The position numbers were made by a program, and so were the translations under genes. 6,996 nt of DNA from Planctomycetota bacterium (lineage in GTDB: Bacteria; Planctomycetota; PUPC01; JABMSA01; JAUWKK01): contig JAUWKK010000151.1 of assembly GCA_030614245.1 (NCBI GenBank), positions 1-6,996 on the forward strand, read 5' to 3'. The first letter of the stretch is position 1. Each line of letters begins with the position of its first letter. The notes below the pieces were generated by a model. The model searched no databases and had not been told where the DNA came from. It saw nothing but the letters and a program-made list of their open reading frames with translations. Shown here in pieces: positions 1 to 6,755 of this stretch.

Positions 1-4
1 CGCA

Positions 5-1021
5 ATGTTGTCTCGGAAGATGCTGCCGGTTGTAGTAATTGTTGCAATGCTGTCGTTGAATGCCCTGGCCGGCGAGTCGAAACCGCCGGGGCCGGTGATC
101 GAGAATATCGAGCCAGACGCCATCCCGATGCCCGGCGGGGCAGCGGTGACGATTCGCGGGACGGGCTTCAACAAGCTCGACGCGACGAAGATGAAGGTGA
201 CCTTCGGCGGCAAGCCCGCGCCGACGTTCGAGGTGATCTCGGCCGAGGAAATCCGCGCCGTCGCGCCCAAACTCGAGACCGAAGGGCTGAAGGTCGTCGA
301 GGTAATCAATCCCGACGGCCAGTCGGACAAGTTCGAGGTGTTCCGCTACGGTGACGAACCGGGCATCATGCCTGCGATATTCAGGCAATTCAAGGCGATC
401 TGGGCATTCATCCGGGCCGACCGCAGCCATATAATCTATCCGCTGCTCGCAATGTCGATACTCGCCGTCGCGTGGACGGTGCACTGCCTGCTGGTCGTAC
501 GCCAATCGCAGATACTGCCCGAGGGCGTGCGGGCTGCGCTGTTCAGGCACATAACCCACAATAACCTGCGCGCGGCCTTGAACGTGTGCGACCGGAACGA
601 GTGCGTGCTGAGCCGTGTTGTCGTGGCCGGTCTGCGCAAGGCCGGTGAGGGTGATGCGGCAATCCGCGAGGCGATCCAGGCCACGGGGTCGCGAGAGGGC
701 GCAAGACTTCAGCAGAAGATCAGCTATCTCTCGAATATCGGCACGATCGCACCCATGCTGGGGCTGCTGGGCACCGTGTGGGGGATGATCCTCGCATTCC
801 AGGCACACGCCGGCATCGCAGAAAACTTCCCGCAGACGACGCTGTTGATGGCGGCCGTCTCGACGGCGATGAACACAACCGCCGCCGGATTAATCGTCGG
901 CATCCCGGCAATGGCGTTCTATTTCTTCCTGCGGGGCAGGCCGCTCCAACTGATGACCGAACTCGAAGTCGCTTCTGAAGAGGCCGTCCACGCCTTTGAG
1001 AACCGGGGAAAAGCCAAATGA
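5..1021 (+). CDS. IPT/TIG domain fused to MotA/TolQ/ExbB proton channel
   Basis: This is an inner-membrane proton channel subunit of the ExbB/TolQ/MotA family, 338 residues, with an added periplasmic domain. Residues 1-22 look like a signal peptide (hydrophobic VVVIVAML, cleavage near ALA|GE). Residues about 27-116 are an IPT/TIG immunoglobulin-like fold, shown by GGAAVTIRGTGFN, VTFGG, and VINPDGQS. Transmembrane helices lie at about 143-165, 245-265 and 281-308. The family signature is clear: IGTIAPMLGLLGTVWGMI, then NTTAAGLIVGIPAM. Thr257 and Thr292 sit where E. coli ExbB has its channel-lining threonines. The topology fits: the signal exports the IPT domain, and the first helix returns the chain to the cytoplasm, as in ExbB. 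The stop overlaps the next start by 4 bases (ATGA), typical of translational coupling. Only 4 bases precede the ATG and the frame is open to the window edge, so the true start could lie upstream; an alternative ATG is at 20. The channel family is certain. The IPT ligand is unknown. Confidence 0.93.
   Translation: MLSRKMLPVVVIVAMLSLNALAGESKPPGPVIENIEPDAIPMPGGAAVTIRGTGFNKLDATKMKVTFGGKPAPTFEVISAEEIRAVAPKLETEGLKVVEVINPDGQSDKFEVFRYGDEPGIMPAIFRQFKAIWAFIRADRSHIIYPLLAMSILAVAWTVHCLLVVRQSQILPEGVRAALFRHITHNNLRAALNVCDRNECVLSRVVVAGLRKAGEGDAAIREAIQATGSREGARLQQKISYLSNIGTIAPMLGLLGTVWGMILAFQAHAGIAENFPQTTLLMAAVSTAMNTTAAGLIVGIPAMAFYFFLRGRPLQLMTELEVASEEAVHAFENRGKAK
1005..1010 (+). promoter_or_regulatory. Ribosome binding site for the ExbD-like gene
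   Basis: GGGGAA lies 7 bases before the ATG at 1018. It sits inside the end of the preceding coding region and supports a start that overlaps the upstream stop by 4 bases. Confidence 0.6.
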
Positions 1022-1449
1022 ACATCCGAAAGGTCTCACTCGAAGACGACGGAACATTCCAGATCGCGCCGCTGATGGATATAGTCTTCCTGCTGCTGGT
1101 GTTCTATCTCGTCACGTCGGCGCTCCAGCAGATGGAGAAGCACATGCTGATCAATCCGCCGAAGTCGCAGCAGGGCACCGAGGTGGCCCGCCGCCCGTAC
1201 CAGATCATCATAAACGTCTCGAAGGACGGCGAGATAATCGTGAACAAGAAGGTGTGGAAGATCGACTCGCTGGCGAATCGTCTGAAGGAGATGAAGGACC
1301 TTGCGTCGGGCCGGGAAGCGCCGGAGTTCTCTGTGATCATCCGCGCGGACGGCCTCACGGCGCATCAGCACGTGATAAATGTAATGGACGCCTGCATCAC
1401 CGCCGGAATGAGCCAGATGTGGTTTGTGACGGTAGATAGCAACCTTTGA
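1018..1449 (+). CDS. ExbD/TolR-family biopolymer transport protein
   Basis: This is the 143-residue partner of the ExbB-like channel. In the family, an ExbD/TolR dimer sits in the pore of an ExbB pentamer and couples proton flow to movement in the periplasm. Residues 1-15 are a short cytoplasmic N-terminus. Residues about 16-38 form the single membrane helix, starting IAPLMDIVFLLLVFYLVT. Asp21 in this helix matches the essential proton-carrying Asp25 of E. coli ExbD, so the protein is predicted to be energy-competent. Residues about 55-143 are the periplasmic domain, with the usual pattern of strand (IIINVSKDGEIIVN), helix (DSLANRLKEM), strand (FSVIIRADG), helix and final strand (MWFVTVD). 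Length is normal for the family. The start codon overlaps the channel gene stop (ATGA), so the two are almost certainly co-translated. Whether it serves TonB-like transport, Tol-like envelope constriction or something else cannot be told from this protein alone. Confidence 0.94.
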   Translation: MNIRKVSLEDDGTFQIAPLMDIVFLLLVFYLVTSALQQMEKHMLINPPKSQQGTEVARRPYQIIINVSKDGEIIVNKKVWKIDSLANRLKEMKDLASGREAPEFSVIIRADGLTAHQHVINVMDACITAGMSQMWFVTVDSNL

Positions 1450-1484
1450 TGCGGCCGGGCCTGCAACTTGAGGGCGAAGCGAAG

Positions 1485-4250
1485 ATGTCTCTTGAGAGAT
1501 TCAGAATGAAGCACGTTGTAACCGGCCGGCGTGCGCCCGGGCGGGTGCGGGGTATAGCTGTGCGCATCCTGCTGATGCTGGCGGTTGCCACGGCGGCGAT
1601 GGCCGGCGAAGCCGCTGCACCTCCAACCGATTCGCGCCGGCCGAAGAAAGACTCGGCCGCTACGCTCCAGCTCGAACTCGCTCACAAGCTCAGAGAAGAG
1701 AAGCTCTACAGCACGGCGATACCGCAGTTCGAGAAGTTCATAGCGTTGCACTCGAAGGACCCCCGCTATCCCGAAGCGCTCTTCTGGCTGGCCGATTGCC
1801 ACCTGCTGCTGCAACAGTATGACCACGCCGCCCGCTATTACCAGGAGTTCATCCGCAACTACAAGAAGCACAAGCGATACGCGCTTGCACTGCTTAACCT
1901 CGGCCGCTGCAGGCTGAAGCTGAAGTCCTACGACCGGGCGATGGCGGCGCTGCTCGAGCTCGAGAAACTCCCGCCGCCCGCGAAGCTGGCCGGCCATACG
2001 AAGTTCTACCTCGGCCAGGCGTACTACAGAAAAGCCGACTACGTCGACGCGCTCCAGTGTTTCGACGTTGTCGTCGCGGACACGGAAGCCGATGCTCGCT
2101 ATCGCAGCCTTTCGCTATTCTGGGCCGCCGACGTGCACCAGCGCACGAACAAGTTCGAGAAAGCCGTCAAGTGCTACTTGCGTCATCTGAAAGAGTTCCC
2201 CGGGCGGGGGCTCGCCGGAGACATCCAGATGCGGCTGGGTGAATGCTACCAGCGGCTCGGGCAATACAGCAAGGCCGCCGAACGCTTCGCACTCGCGGAG
2301 AAACACCCCCGCTTCCTTGTGGATGCGCTCCACAATCGCACGATGTCGCTCTTCAAGACTAAGAAATACGCCGCCGCCATACAGCCCGCACAGCAGCTCA
2401 TCGCGAAGTTCCCCGACAGCGAGCACGTCGGCAACGCATATCTGCTCCTGGGCCGCTGCAATTACGAACTGAAGCAGTACGCCGAGGCCGTCAAGAGCTT
2501 CGAGAAGCTCGTGCTGCGGTTCCCCAACGCGCCCGCCGCCGAGGAAGCCTTGCTCAGAAGCTGCTGGTGCTACTACTATCTTGGCGAAAAGCACCATCCC
2601 GCACGGATGAAAGCCTGCCAGAGCTATCTGGCCAAGTATGCAAAGAGCAAGGAATCCGGCGAGGTGCGCTTCCTGCTGGGAGATGTCTCGGCAGCGCTCG
2701 GGCAGCTTGAAAGCGCCGTTGCGGACTTCAAGGCGGTGACCGAGGCGTCGCCGTACTACGAGCGCAGCCGGCTCCGCATAGCGCTGACGTACCATCAACT
2801 CCGCAACCTGCCCGAGGCGGCCGCCGCCTATGATGATTTCGTCGCCGGTTTCCCCCGGAATAAACGCGTCGACTACGCCCTGATGCAGGCCGGGCTCATC
2901 TATTACTACCTGGCCGAAAGCGCGGAAGCCGCCGAAAAGAAGAAAGCCCTCTACGCCAAAGTCGAAGACCGCCTCGAGAAGTTCCTCAAGAATTACCCCA
3001 CGCACAAGAGCGCCCCCGAGATGCTGTTCATCAGGGGCCAGAGCGAGCGGCTCCAGGGCAAGATTGATGAGATGGCCGCCACGTTCGGGCAATACGTGCA
3101 GATTGACGGCGTGGCGAAAGTCTCCTCGGCGATGTTCTGGATCGGGGAGTTTCACAGGAGCAAGGGCGACCGTGCCCGCCTCGCTGCCGATGCGAAGATC
3201 GACCAGAAAATGGTGCCGGAGGCCCGCAAGCTGCTCGCCGAGTCTGTCTCGCACGACGACCTGGCGATCTCGGCCTATCGGAAGAGTATCAAGCTGGCCG
3301 GGAAGCCGGCGAATACGCCGCGCGCGCGGCGCGGCCTGGCGCAGGCGAGTTTCGCCGCAGGCGTCGCACGTCTCACCGAGACGGGCTACCTGCGCGGCGA
3401 TGCGAAAAACGCCGCCGGGCAAGAGAAAGCCGAGAGACTCGAGAAGCTCGCCGAAGCAACCGCCGCGAAGGCCGGTAAACAGCTCGACGATGCCGCCGCC
3501 GCATACGAGCGGGTCTTCAATGCTGCGCCGGAACTGGTGACCGACCCCAACACATATCGCTGGGCGGCGTCGAGGTTCCGTACACGCAAGGAGCCGGCCC
3601 GGGCCATCCGCATCTACAAGGCACTTCTCGAGCGCTGGCCCAAGACTGAAACCCGCCACAGCGTGCTCTCACAGTTAGCCATTACCCATACGGAACTGCC
3701 TCGGCCAGATTGGCGGGCGAGCCTGAGCTACAACAACCTGCTTCTGGACGAATACGCCCAGCAAGCCAAGACAAATCCGGCCAAGCCGCGCAAGTTCGAG
3801 ACTCAGGCCAAGTTCGGCAAAGCCCTCGCGCTGAAGCAGCTCGATCAGTATGACGCCGCCGCCGAGCTCTTCAATGAGGTGATCGAGCGCCGTCCGGTCG
3901 CCGACGAACTGAGCGTGAGGAGCCGTGTCGAACTGGGCGAAGTATACTTCAGGCAGGCAGAGAAACTCGAAACCGCGGGCAACAAACGCGCCGCAGCAAA
4001 GAAACACGCCCAGGCGATCAATCTTTTTGCGATGGTCGGCATGCTCTACGAACACCCCGAGCTGCCGCCGCGTTCGCTCTATTGGAGCGGCCGCTGCATC
4101 GCCGCCCGCAAGAACTTGCCCGAGGCCGTCCGCCTCTGGCACCGGCTCATCGAACAATATCCTGAAAGCCCCTGGGCCGGGAAGGCGCGTACCGAACTCA
4201 AGCGCCTGGGTGTCGTAGTTGAAAACGGGCGGAAAGCCGCTCCCAAGTGA
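1485..4250 (+). CDS. Long exported tetratricopeptide-repeat protein
   Basis: This is a 921-residue TPR protein, probably a periplasmic or outer-membrane-associated scaffold. A signal-like segment follows a basic n-region (RRAPGRVRG, then AVRILLMLAVATAAMAGEA; cleavage near AMA|GE). From about residue 61 to 909, helix-turn-helix repeats of roughly 34-40 residues recur. Clear examples are LLLGRCNYELKQYAEAVKSF (about 318-337), ARAIRIYKALLERWPKTET (about 705) and the last copy ending RLIEQYPESPWAGKARTELK (about 888-907). The FP.S/YP.S linkers resemble BamD/CpoB (YbgF) repeats, but CpoB is only about 260 residues. A charged alanine-rich stretch near 634-679 interrupts the repeats. Starts possible in this frame are TTG 1446, ATG 1449 (overlapping the ExbD stop as TGATG), ATG 1485 and ATG 1506. 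I chose 1485 for GAGGG 10 bases upstream; 1506 has GAGAG 7 bases upstream and gives a shorter signal n-region. The earlier starts give an overlong N-terminus. By position in the operon it may play a CpoB-like role. The TPR fold is certain; the function is not. Confidence 0.9.
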   Translation: MSLERFRMKHVVTGRRAPGRVRGIAVRILLMLAVATAAMAGEAAAPPTDSRRPKKDSAATLQLELAHKLREEKLYSTAIPQFEKFIALHSKDPRYPEALFWLADCHLLLQQYDHAARYYQEFIRNYKKHKRYALALLNLGRCRLKLKSYDRAMAALLELEKLPPPAKLAGHTKFYLGQAYYRKADYVDALQCFDVVVADTEADARYRSLSLFWAADVHQRTNKFEKAVKCYLRHLKEFPGRGLAGDIQMRLGECYQRLGQYSKAAERFALAEKHPRFLVDALHNRTMSLFKTKKYAAAIQPAQQLIAKFPDSEHVGNAYLLLGRCNYELKQYAEAVKSFEKLVLRFPNAPAAEEALLRSCWCYYYLGEKHHPARMKACQSYLAKYAKSKESGEVRFLLGDVSAALGQLESAVADFKAVTEASPYYERSRLRIALTYHQLRNLPEAAAAYDDFVAGFPRNKRVDYALMQAGLIYYYLAESAEAAEKKKALYAKVEDRLEKFLKNYPTHKSAPEMLFIRGQSERLQGKIDEMAATFGQYVQIDGVAKVSSAMFWIGEFHRSKGDRARLAADAKIDQKMVPEARKLLAESVSHDDLAISAYRKSIKLAGKPANTPRARRGLAQASFAAGVARLTETGYLRGDAKNAAGQEKAERLEKLAEATAAKAGKQLDDAAAAYERVFNAAPELVTDPNTYRWAASRFRTRKEPARAIRIYKALLERWPKTETRHSVLSQLAITHTELPRPDWRASLSYNNLLLDEYAQQAKTNPAKPRKFETQAKFGKALALKQLDQYDAAAELFNEVIERRPVADELSVRSRVELGEVYFRQAEKLETAGNKRAAAKKHAQAINLFAMVGMLYEHPELPPRSLYWSGRCIAARKNLPEAVRLWHRLIEQYPESPWAGKARTELKRLGVVVENGRKAAPK

Positions 4251-4257
4251 CGGAGCG

Positions 4258-4263
4258 GGAGGT
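4258..4263 (+). promoter_or_regulatory. Strong Shine-Dalgarno for the VWA gene
   Basis: GGAGGT ends 5 bases before the ATG at 4269, within the 18-base gap after the TPR gene. It matches the anti-Shine-Dalgarno consensus closely and fixes the start of the VWA gene. It also suggests efficient independent initiation inside the operon. Confidence 0.75.
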
Positions 4264-4268
4264 GGATC

Positions 4269-6071
4269 ATGGCAGAAGCCGCAATCCAAGACATCGGACT
4301 CCGGGCGCGCCGCTGGGTGTGGCCGTCCATCGTGATCTCGCTAATGGCGCACTTGGGCATCGCGATGCTCATGCCCGTCGAGAGGCGCGCGTCGATTGAG
4401 GCTTTCGGCGAGCGCATCACGCAGGTATTCAACCTGGTGAAGGTCGAGCGGATAACTTCCGCCGAACTGGCCCGCGAGACCGCGCACGATGCGCCCGCGC
4501 TCAGCCCCGAAGAGGTCGAGGCCAGCTTCCGAGACCTCTTGTGGCTGCCGTCGATCGCCGATGCCTACGACAAGACCCTGGCCGACCGGCCCGAGCCGAC
4601 TACGCTCCCCTCTGAGGAGACCATCGACAGGGTCTTCTCAGAGGGCAACCTGCCGCTGCTGGCTACCCCCACCGATTCGCACGCCGCCGACATCCTCGCG
4701 GGGAAGCTCGAAGGCTCCGGCAGCGGCATAAACCTGCCCGAGGCATTTGTTCCACCCGCCAGGAGGGCTGTCACACGCTCGGAACCCGCGATGGACGCAC
4801 CTGTCCCCGAGGAACTCCTTGCTATGACGCTGGAACCGATCGGGCCGGCGGCGGCTATCCCGGAGGTCGAGCACGTCGAGGCCCCCTTGACCCCGCTGCC
4901 GCTTCCGCCGGCGCCCGATCTCGAGACGCTCGCCACCGGCACAGGCCCGCCGAGGGACGACTTCCAGATGCCCGTCATAGCGCCGCCCGAGCCGAGCACC
5001 GAGTACCTCGAGGTCGTCAAGCCCGACGAGCCGAAGGCCCCGGTCAAAGACGTCCCGGCCGCCGAGGAGATCGACCTCGCCGTCGAGTTCGAGACGTACC
5101 GCCGGCCCGGCCGGCCTGGTCGTTTCTTCCGCCTCACCATCGGCCCGGCTCCAGAGACCAGGCTCCTCCCGCTGAGCCAGGATCACCTCTTTGTGTGCGA
5201 TGTCTCGTTCAGTATGAAGCTGGAGGAACTTGCCGAGACGCGCGCCGCGGTCGGCCGCATCGTGCTGACCCTCCCCAAAGGGCATCGGTTCAACCTCGTG
5301 GTCTTCAGCGAGCGGATTGCGTCCTTGTATGATGATTTCCAGGAGCCGACTCCCGAGCGGGCGCTCGACGCGATGGCATTCCTGTATCGCCAGCCGGAGC
5401 AGCTCCGGACGGATATCTGCCTGGCAATCCAGGAGATCGCGCGGCGCATCAAGGAGACGACGCGGCCCGTGGCGCTCTATCTCGTTTCAGACGGTGCATC
5501 GACGCAGGGCATCCGCGATGCCCGGCGCATCATCACCGAGGTCTCGAGCGTCATCGGCGCCAACGTCAGCGTCTTCACGTTCAACGCGGGCAGCGACGGC
5601 AACGAGTACCTCCTTCAGTTGATCTCCTACGTCAATCGCGGCCAGATGGTCAGCGTCTCGAAGGAGGTCGGTTCGGGCTTGAAACTCGTCCAACTGGTAA
5701 ACCGCTACAAGGCGCCGCTGCTGACCAACGTCCAGGCGGCCTACGGCAACCTGGAGGTCGAGGACGTCTATCCCGCCAGGACGCCCAACCTCTACCACGA
5801 CAGGCCGATCGTCCTGCACGGCAGGTGCAGGGCCTCCGGCGACGCTGCCATCCGCATCGTGGCCGACTCCAGTTCCGGCCGCAAGACGTTCTTCGCCAAC
5901 TTTAAGATCGACCCGAACGAGCAAGGCCGGCCCGAGATCGCCAAAGGATGGGCCGCCGGCAGAATCAACTACCTCGTCTCCCGAATGGCGCGTGAGGGCC
6001 CGCGCCAGCAGTGGATTGACGAGATCAAGCAGCTCGGACAGCAGTATCAGGTTTCCACACCATACGACTGA
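4269..6071 (+). CDS. TonB-like membrane-anchored von Willebrand A domain protein
   Basis: This 600-residue protein has a short cytoplasmic N-terminus and one membrane helix at about 18-36 (WPSIVISLMAHLGIAMLMP). A long acidic, proline-rich linker follows (about 75-275; for example LTPLPLPPAPDLE). Then comes a VWA domain at about 304-480. The metal-binding MIDAS is complete: D311-x-S313-x-S315 (DVSFS), Thr381 (RTDI) and Asp408 (VSDGAS). After the VWA, DVYPARTPNLYHDRPIVLHG and the ending WAAGRINYL...QQYQVSTPYD resemble the C-terminal part of inter-alpha-trypsin-inhibitor heavy-chain (VIT-VWA) proteins, but no VIT domain is present. The anchor, proline spacer and periplasmic domain copy TonB/TolA architecture. 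With an ExbB/ExbD pair in the same operon, it is a candidate force-transducing partner; this is inference. VWA MIDAS domains usually bind protein ligands through a divalent cation. The protein ends at TPYD, where I recall relatives usually continue, and a repeat element begins 2 bases after the stop, so C-terminal truncation is possible. Confidence 0.9.
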   Translation: MAEAAIQDIGLRARRWVWPSIVISLMAHLGIAMLMPVERRASIEAFGERITQVFNLVKVERITSAELARETAHDAPALSPEEVEASFRDLLWLPSIADAYDKTLADRPEPTTLPSEETIDRVFSEGNLPLLATPTDSHAADILAGKLEGSGSGINLPEAFVPPARRAVTRSEPAMDAPVPEELLAMTLEPIGPAAAIPEVEHVEAPLTPLPLPPAPDLETLATGTGPPRDDFQMPVIAPPEPSTEYLEVVKPDEPKAPVKDVPAAEEIDLAVEFETYRRPGRPGRFFRLTIGPAPETRLLPLSQDHLFVCDVSFSMKLEELAETRAAVGRIVLTLPKGHRFNLVVFSERIASLYDDFQEPTPERALDAMAFLYRQPEQLRTDICLAIQEIARRIKETTRPVALYLVSDGASTQGIRDARRIITEVSSVIGANVSVFTFNAGSDGNEYLLQLISYVNRGQMVSVSKEVGSGLKLVQLVNRYKAPLLTNVQAAYGNLEVEDVYPARTPNLYHDRPIVLHGRCRASGDAAIRIVADSSSGRKTFFANFKIDPNEQGRPEIAKGWAAGRINYLVSRMAREGPRQQWIDEIKQLGQQYQVSTPYD

Positions 6072-6073
6072 AA

Positions 6074-6167
6074 TGTCATTCTGAGCGGAGTGCAGCGAAG
6101 CGAAGAATCTTTGGCCCCAAGCGCGTTCAACCGGCGAAAGATGCTTCGCTCAGAGCTCAGCATGACC
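6074..6167 (+). repeat. MITE-like imperfect inverted repeat (TGTCATTCTGAG type)
   Basis: The left arm (about 6074-6116, starting TGTCATTCTGAGCGGAG) pairs imperfectly with the right arm (about 6133-6167, ending CTCAGCATGACC). The reverse complement of the right arm reads GGTCATGCTGAGCTCTGAGC, then GAAGCATCTTTCGCC. It matches the left arm outside a roughly 7-base insertion formed by a short AGCGAAGCGAAG duplication. The loop is about 16 bases. From memory, TGTCATTCTGAG...GAAGAATCT palindromes are dispersed, non-coding, intergenic repeats in many unrelated bacteria, consistent with a mobile miniature element. No transposase is present and I see no convincing target-site duplication. As RNA it would fold into a long hairpin between the VWA gene and the next gene, which could attenuate transcription or protect mRNA ends. 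Confidence 0.75.
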
Positions 6168-6194
6168 GGAAAGATTGGATGGAGTCACCAGGAA

Positions 6195-6716
6195 ATGGTG
6201 AAAGTCTTCTCGTTGCTGCTGAGCGTGATCGCCCCCGGGACGGGGCATCTGATCCGCCGGCAGTATCTTCGTGCATCGGGGTTGATGCTCGCCTTCGTCG
6301 CCGCGCTCGACGGGATTATCATCGCGCGCTGGCTCGTGACGGATGAAGGCTTCGGCGCAAGCCTGATGACGTGGTCGCTGATCGCCCTGGCGGCCGTGTG
6401 GCTCGTGGCCGTGGGGCATACGTTCTACCTGTGCTTCATCTTCAACGAAGAACGCCACCGGCGGCGGGTCGAGATGCTGTTCACCGAAGGGCAGCAGGAT
6501 TATCTTCGCGGCGACCACGAAGCGGCGCTCGCTGCATTCAGGGAGAGCGTCAGGCTCGAGCCGGAAGACCCCGACGTGCGGTTCTACCTCGGCCTCGCGT
6601 ACCGCGCCCTCGGGCACAGGCGCCGCGCCCGCCGCACACTGCGCAAGTGCCTCGATATCGACACGAAGCACAAGTGGAACTGGGAGGTCGAGAATATCCT
6701 CAAGGCGATGAAGTAG
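6195..6716 (+). CDS. Small membrane protein with C-terminal TPR pair
   Basis: This is a 173-residue protein of unknown function. Residues 4-20 (VFSLLLSVIAPGTGHLI) form a hydrophobic segment with the PG.GH pattern seen at the N-terminus of many small multi-pass membrane proteins. Clear membrane helices lie at about 28-48 and 58-83. After a basic stretch (ERHRRRVEM), residues about 95-162 form two TPR units (EGQQDYLRGDHEAALAAFRE and VRFYLGLAYRALGHRRRARR), probably cytoplasmic by the positive-inside rule. The frame is open upstream to GTG 6090, and ATG 6162 is also possible, but both lie in the inverted repeat. I prefer ATG 6195, with GGAG 10 bases upstream and the hydrophobic segment starting at once. 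It lies 123 bases beyond the VWA stop, same strand, separated by the repeat. The second TPR protein in the cluster makes a link to the upstream system plausible but unproven. Confidence 0.82.
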   Translation: MVKVFSLLLSVIAPGTGHLIRRQYLRASGLMLAFVAALDGIIIARWLVTDEGFGASLMTWSLIALAAVWLVAVGHTFYLCFIFNEERHRRRVEMLFTEGQQDYLRGDHEAALAAFRESVRLEPEDPDVRFYLGLAYRALGHRRRARRTLRKCLDIDTKHKWNWEVENILKAMK

Positions 6717-6745
6717 GGGGACACCCGAAAGCCGGCAAGTTCTGT

Positions 6746-6751
6746 AGGAGG
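6746..6751 (+). promoter_or_regulatory. Near-perfect Shine-Dalgarno for the last gene
   Basis: AGGAGG lies 4 bases before the ATG at 6756. Together with the open frame to the window end, it is the main support for a real gene starting here. The rest of the 39-base gap after the TPR membrane gene holds no clear terminator hairpin. Confidence 0.7.
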
Positions 6752-6755
6752 AAGA

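Noticed and set aside
2115..3659. Long open frame of 514 codons on the - strand
   Set aside because: It lies entirely opposite the clear TPR gene. Its translation has no recognisable domain and looks like the antisense reading of GC-rich repeat codons, which often leaves such frames open.
3675..4289. Open frame of 204 codons on the - strand
   Set aside because: It is antisense to the end of the TPR gene and the start of the VWA gene, with no motif and no plausible ribosome binding context.
4638..5285. Open frame of 215 codons on the - strand
   Set aside because: It is antisense to the proline-rich linker of the VWA protein. Its composition (Gly/Arg-rich) is just the complement of proline and acidic codons.
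6090..6194. N-terminal extension of the membrane-TPR protein from GTG 6090
   Set aside because: The stretch is mostly the TGTCATTCTGAG-type inverted repeat. The encoded residues are probably repeat-derived and would precede an otherwise natural hydrophobic N-terminus.
6717..6755. Possible terminator between the last two genes
   Set aside because: Only a very short GGG/CCC match is visible, with no stable stem and no T-tract.
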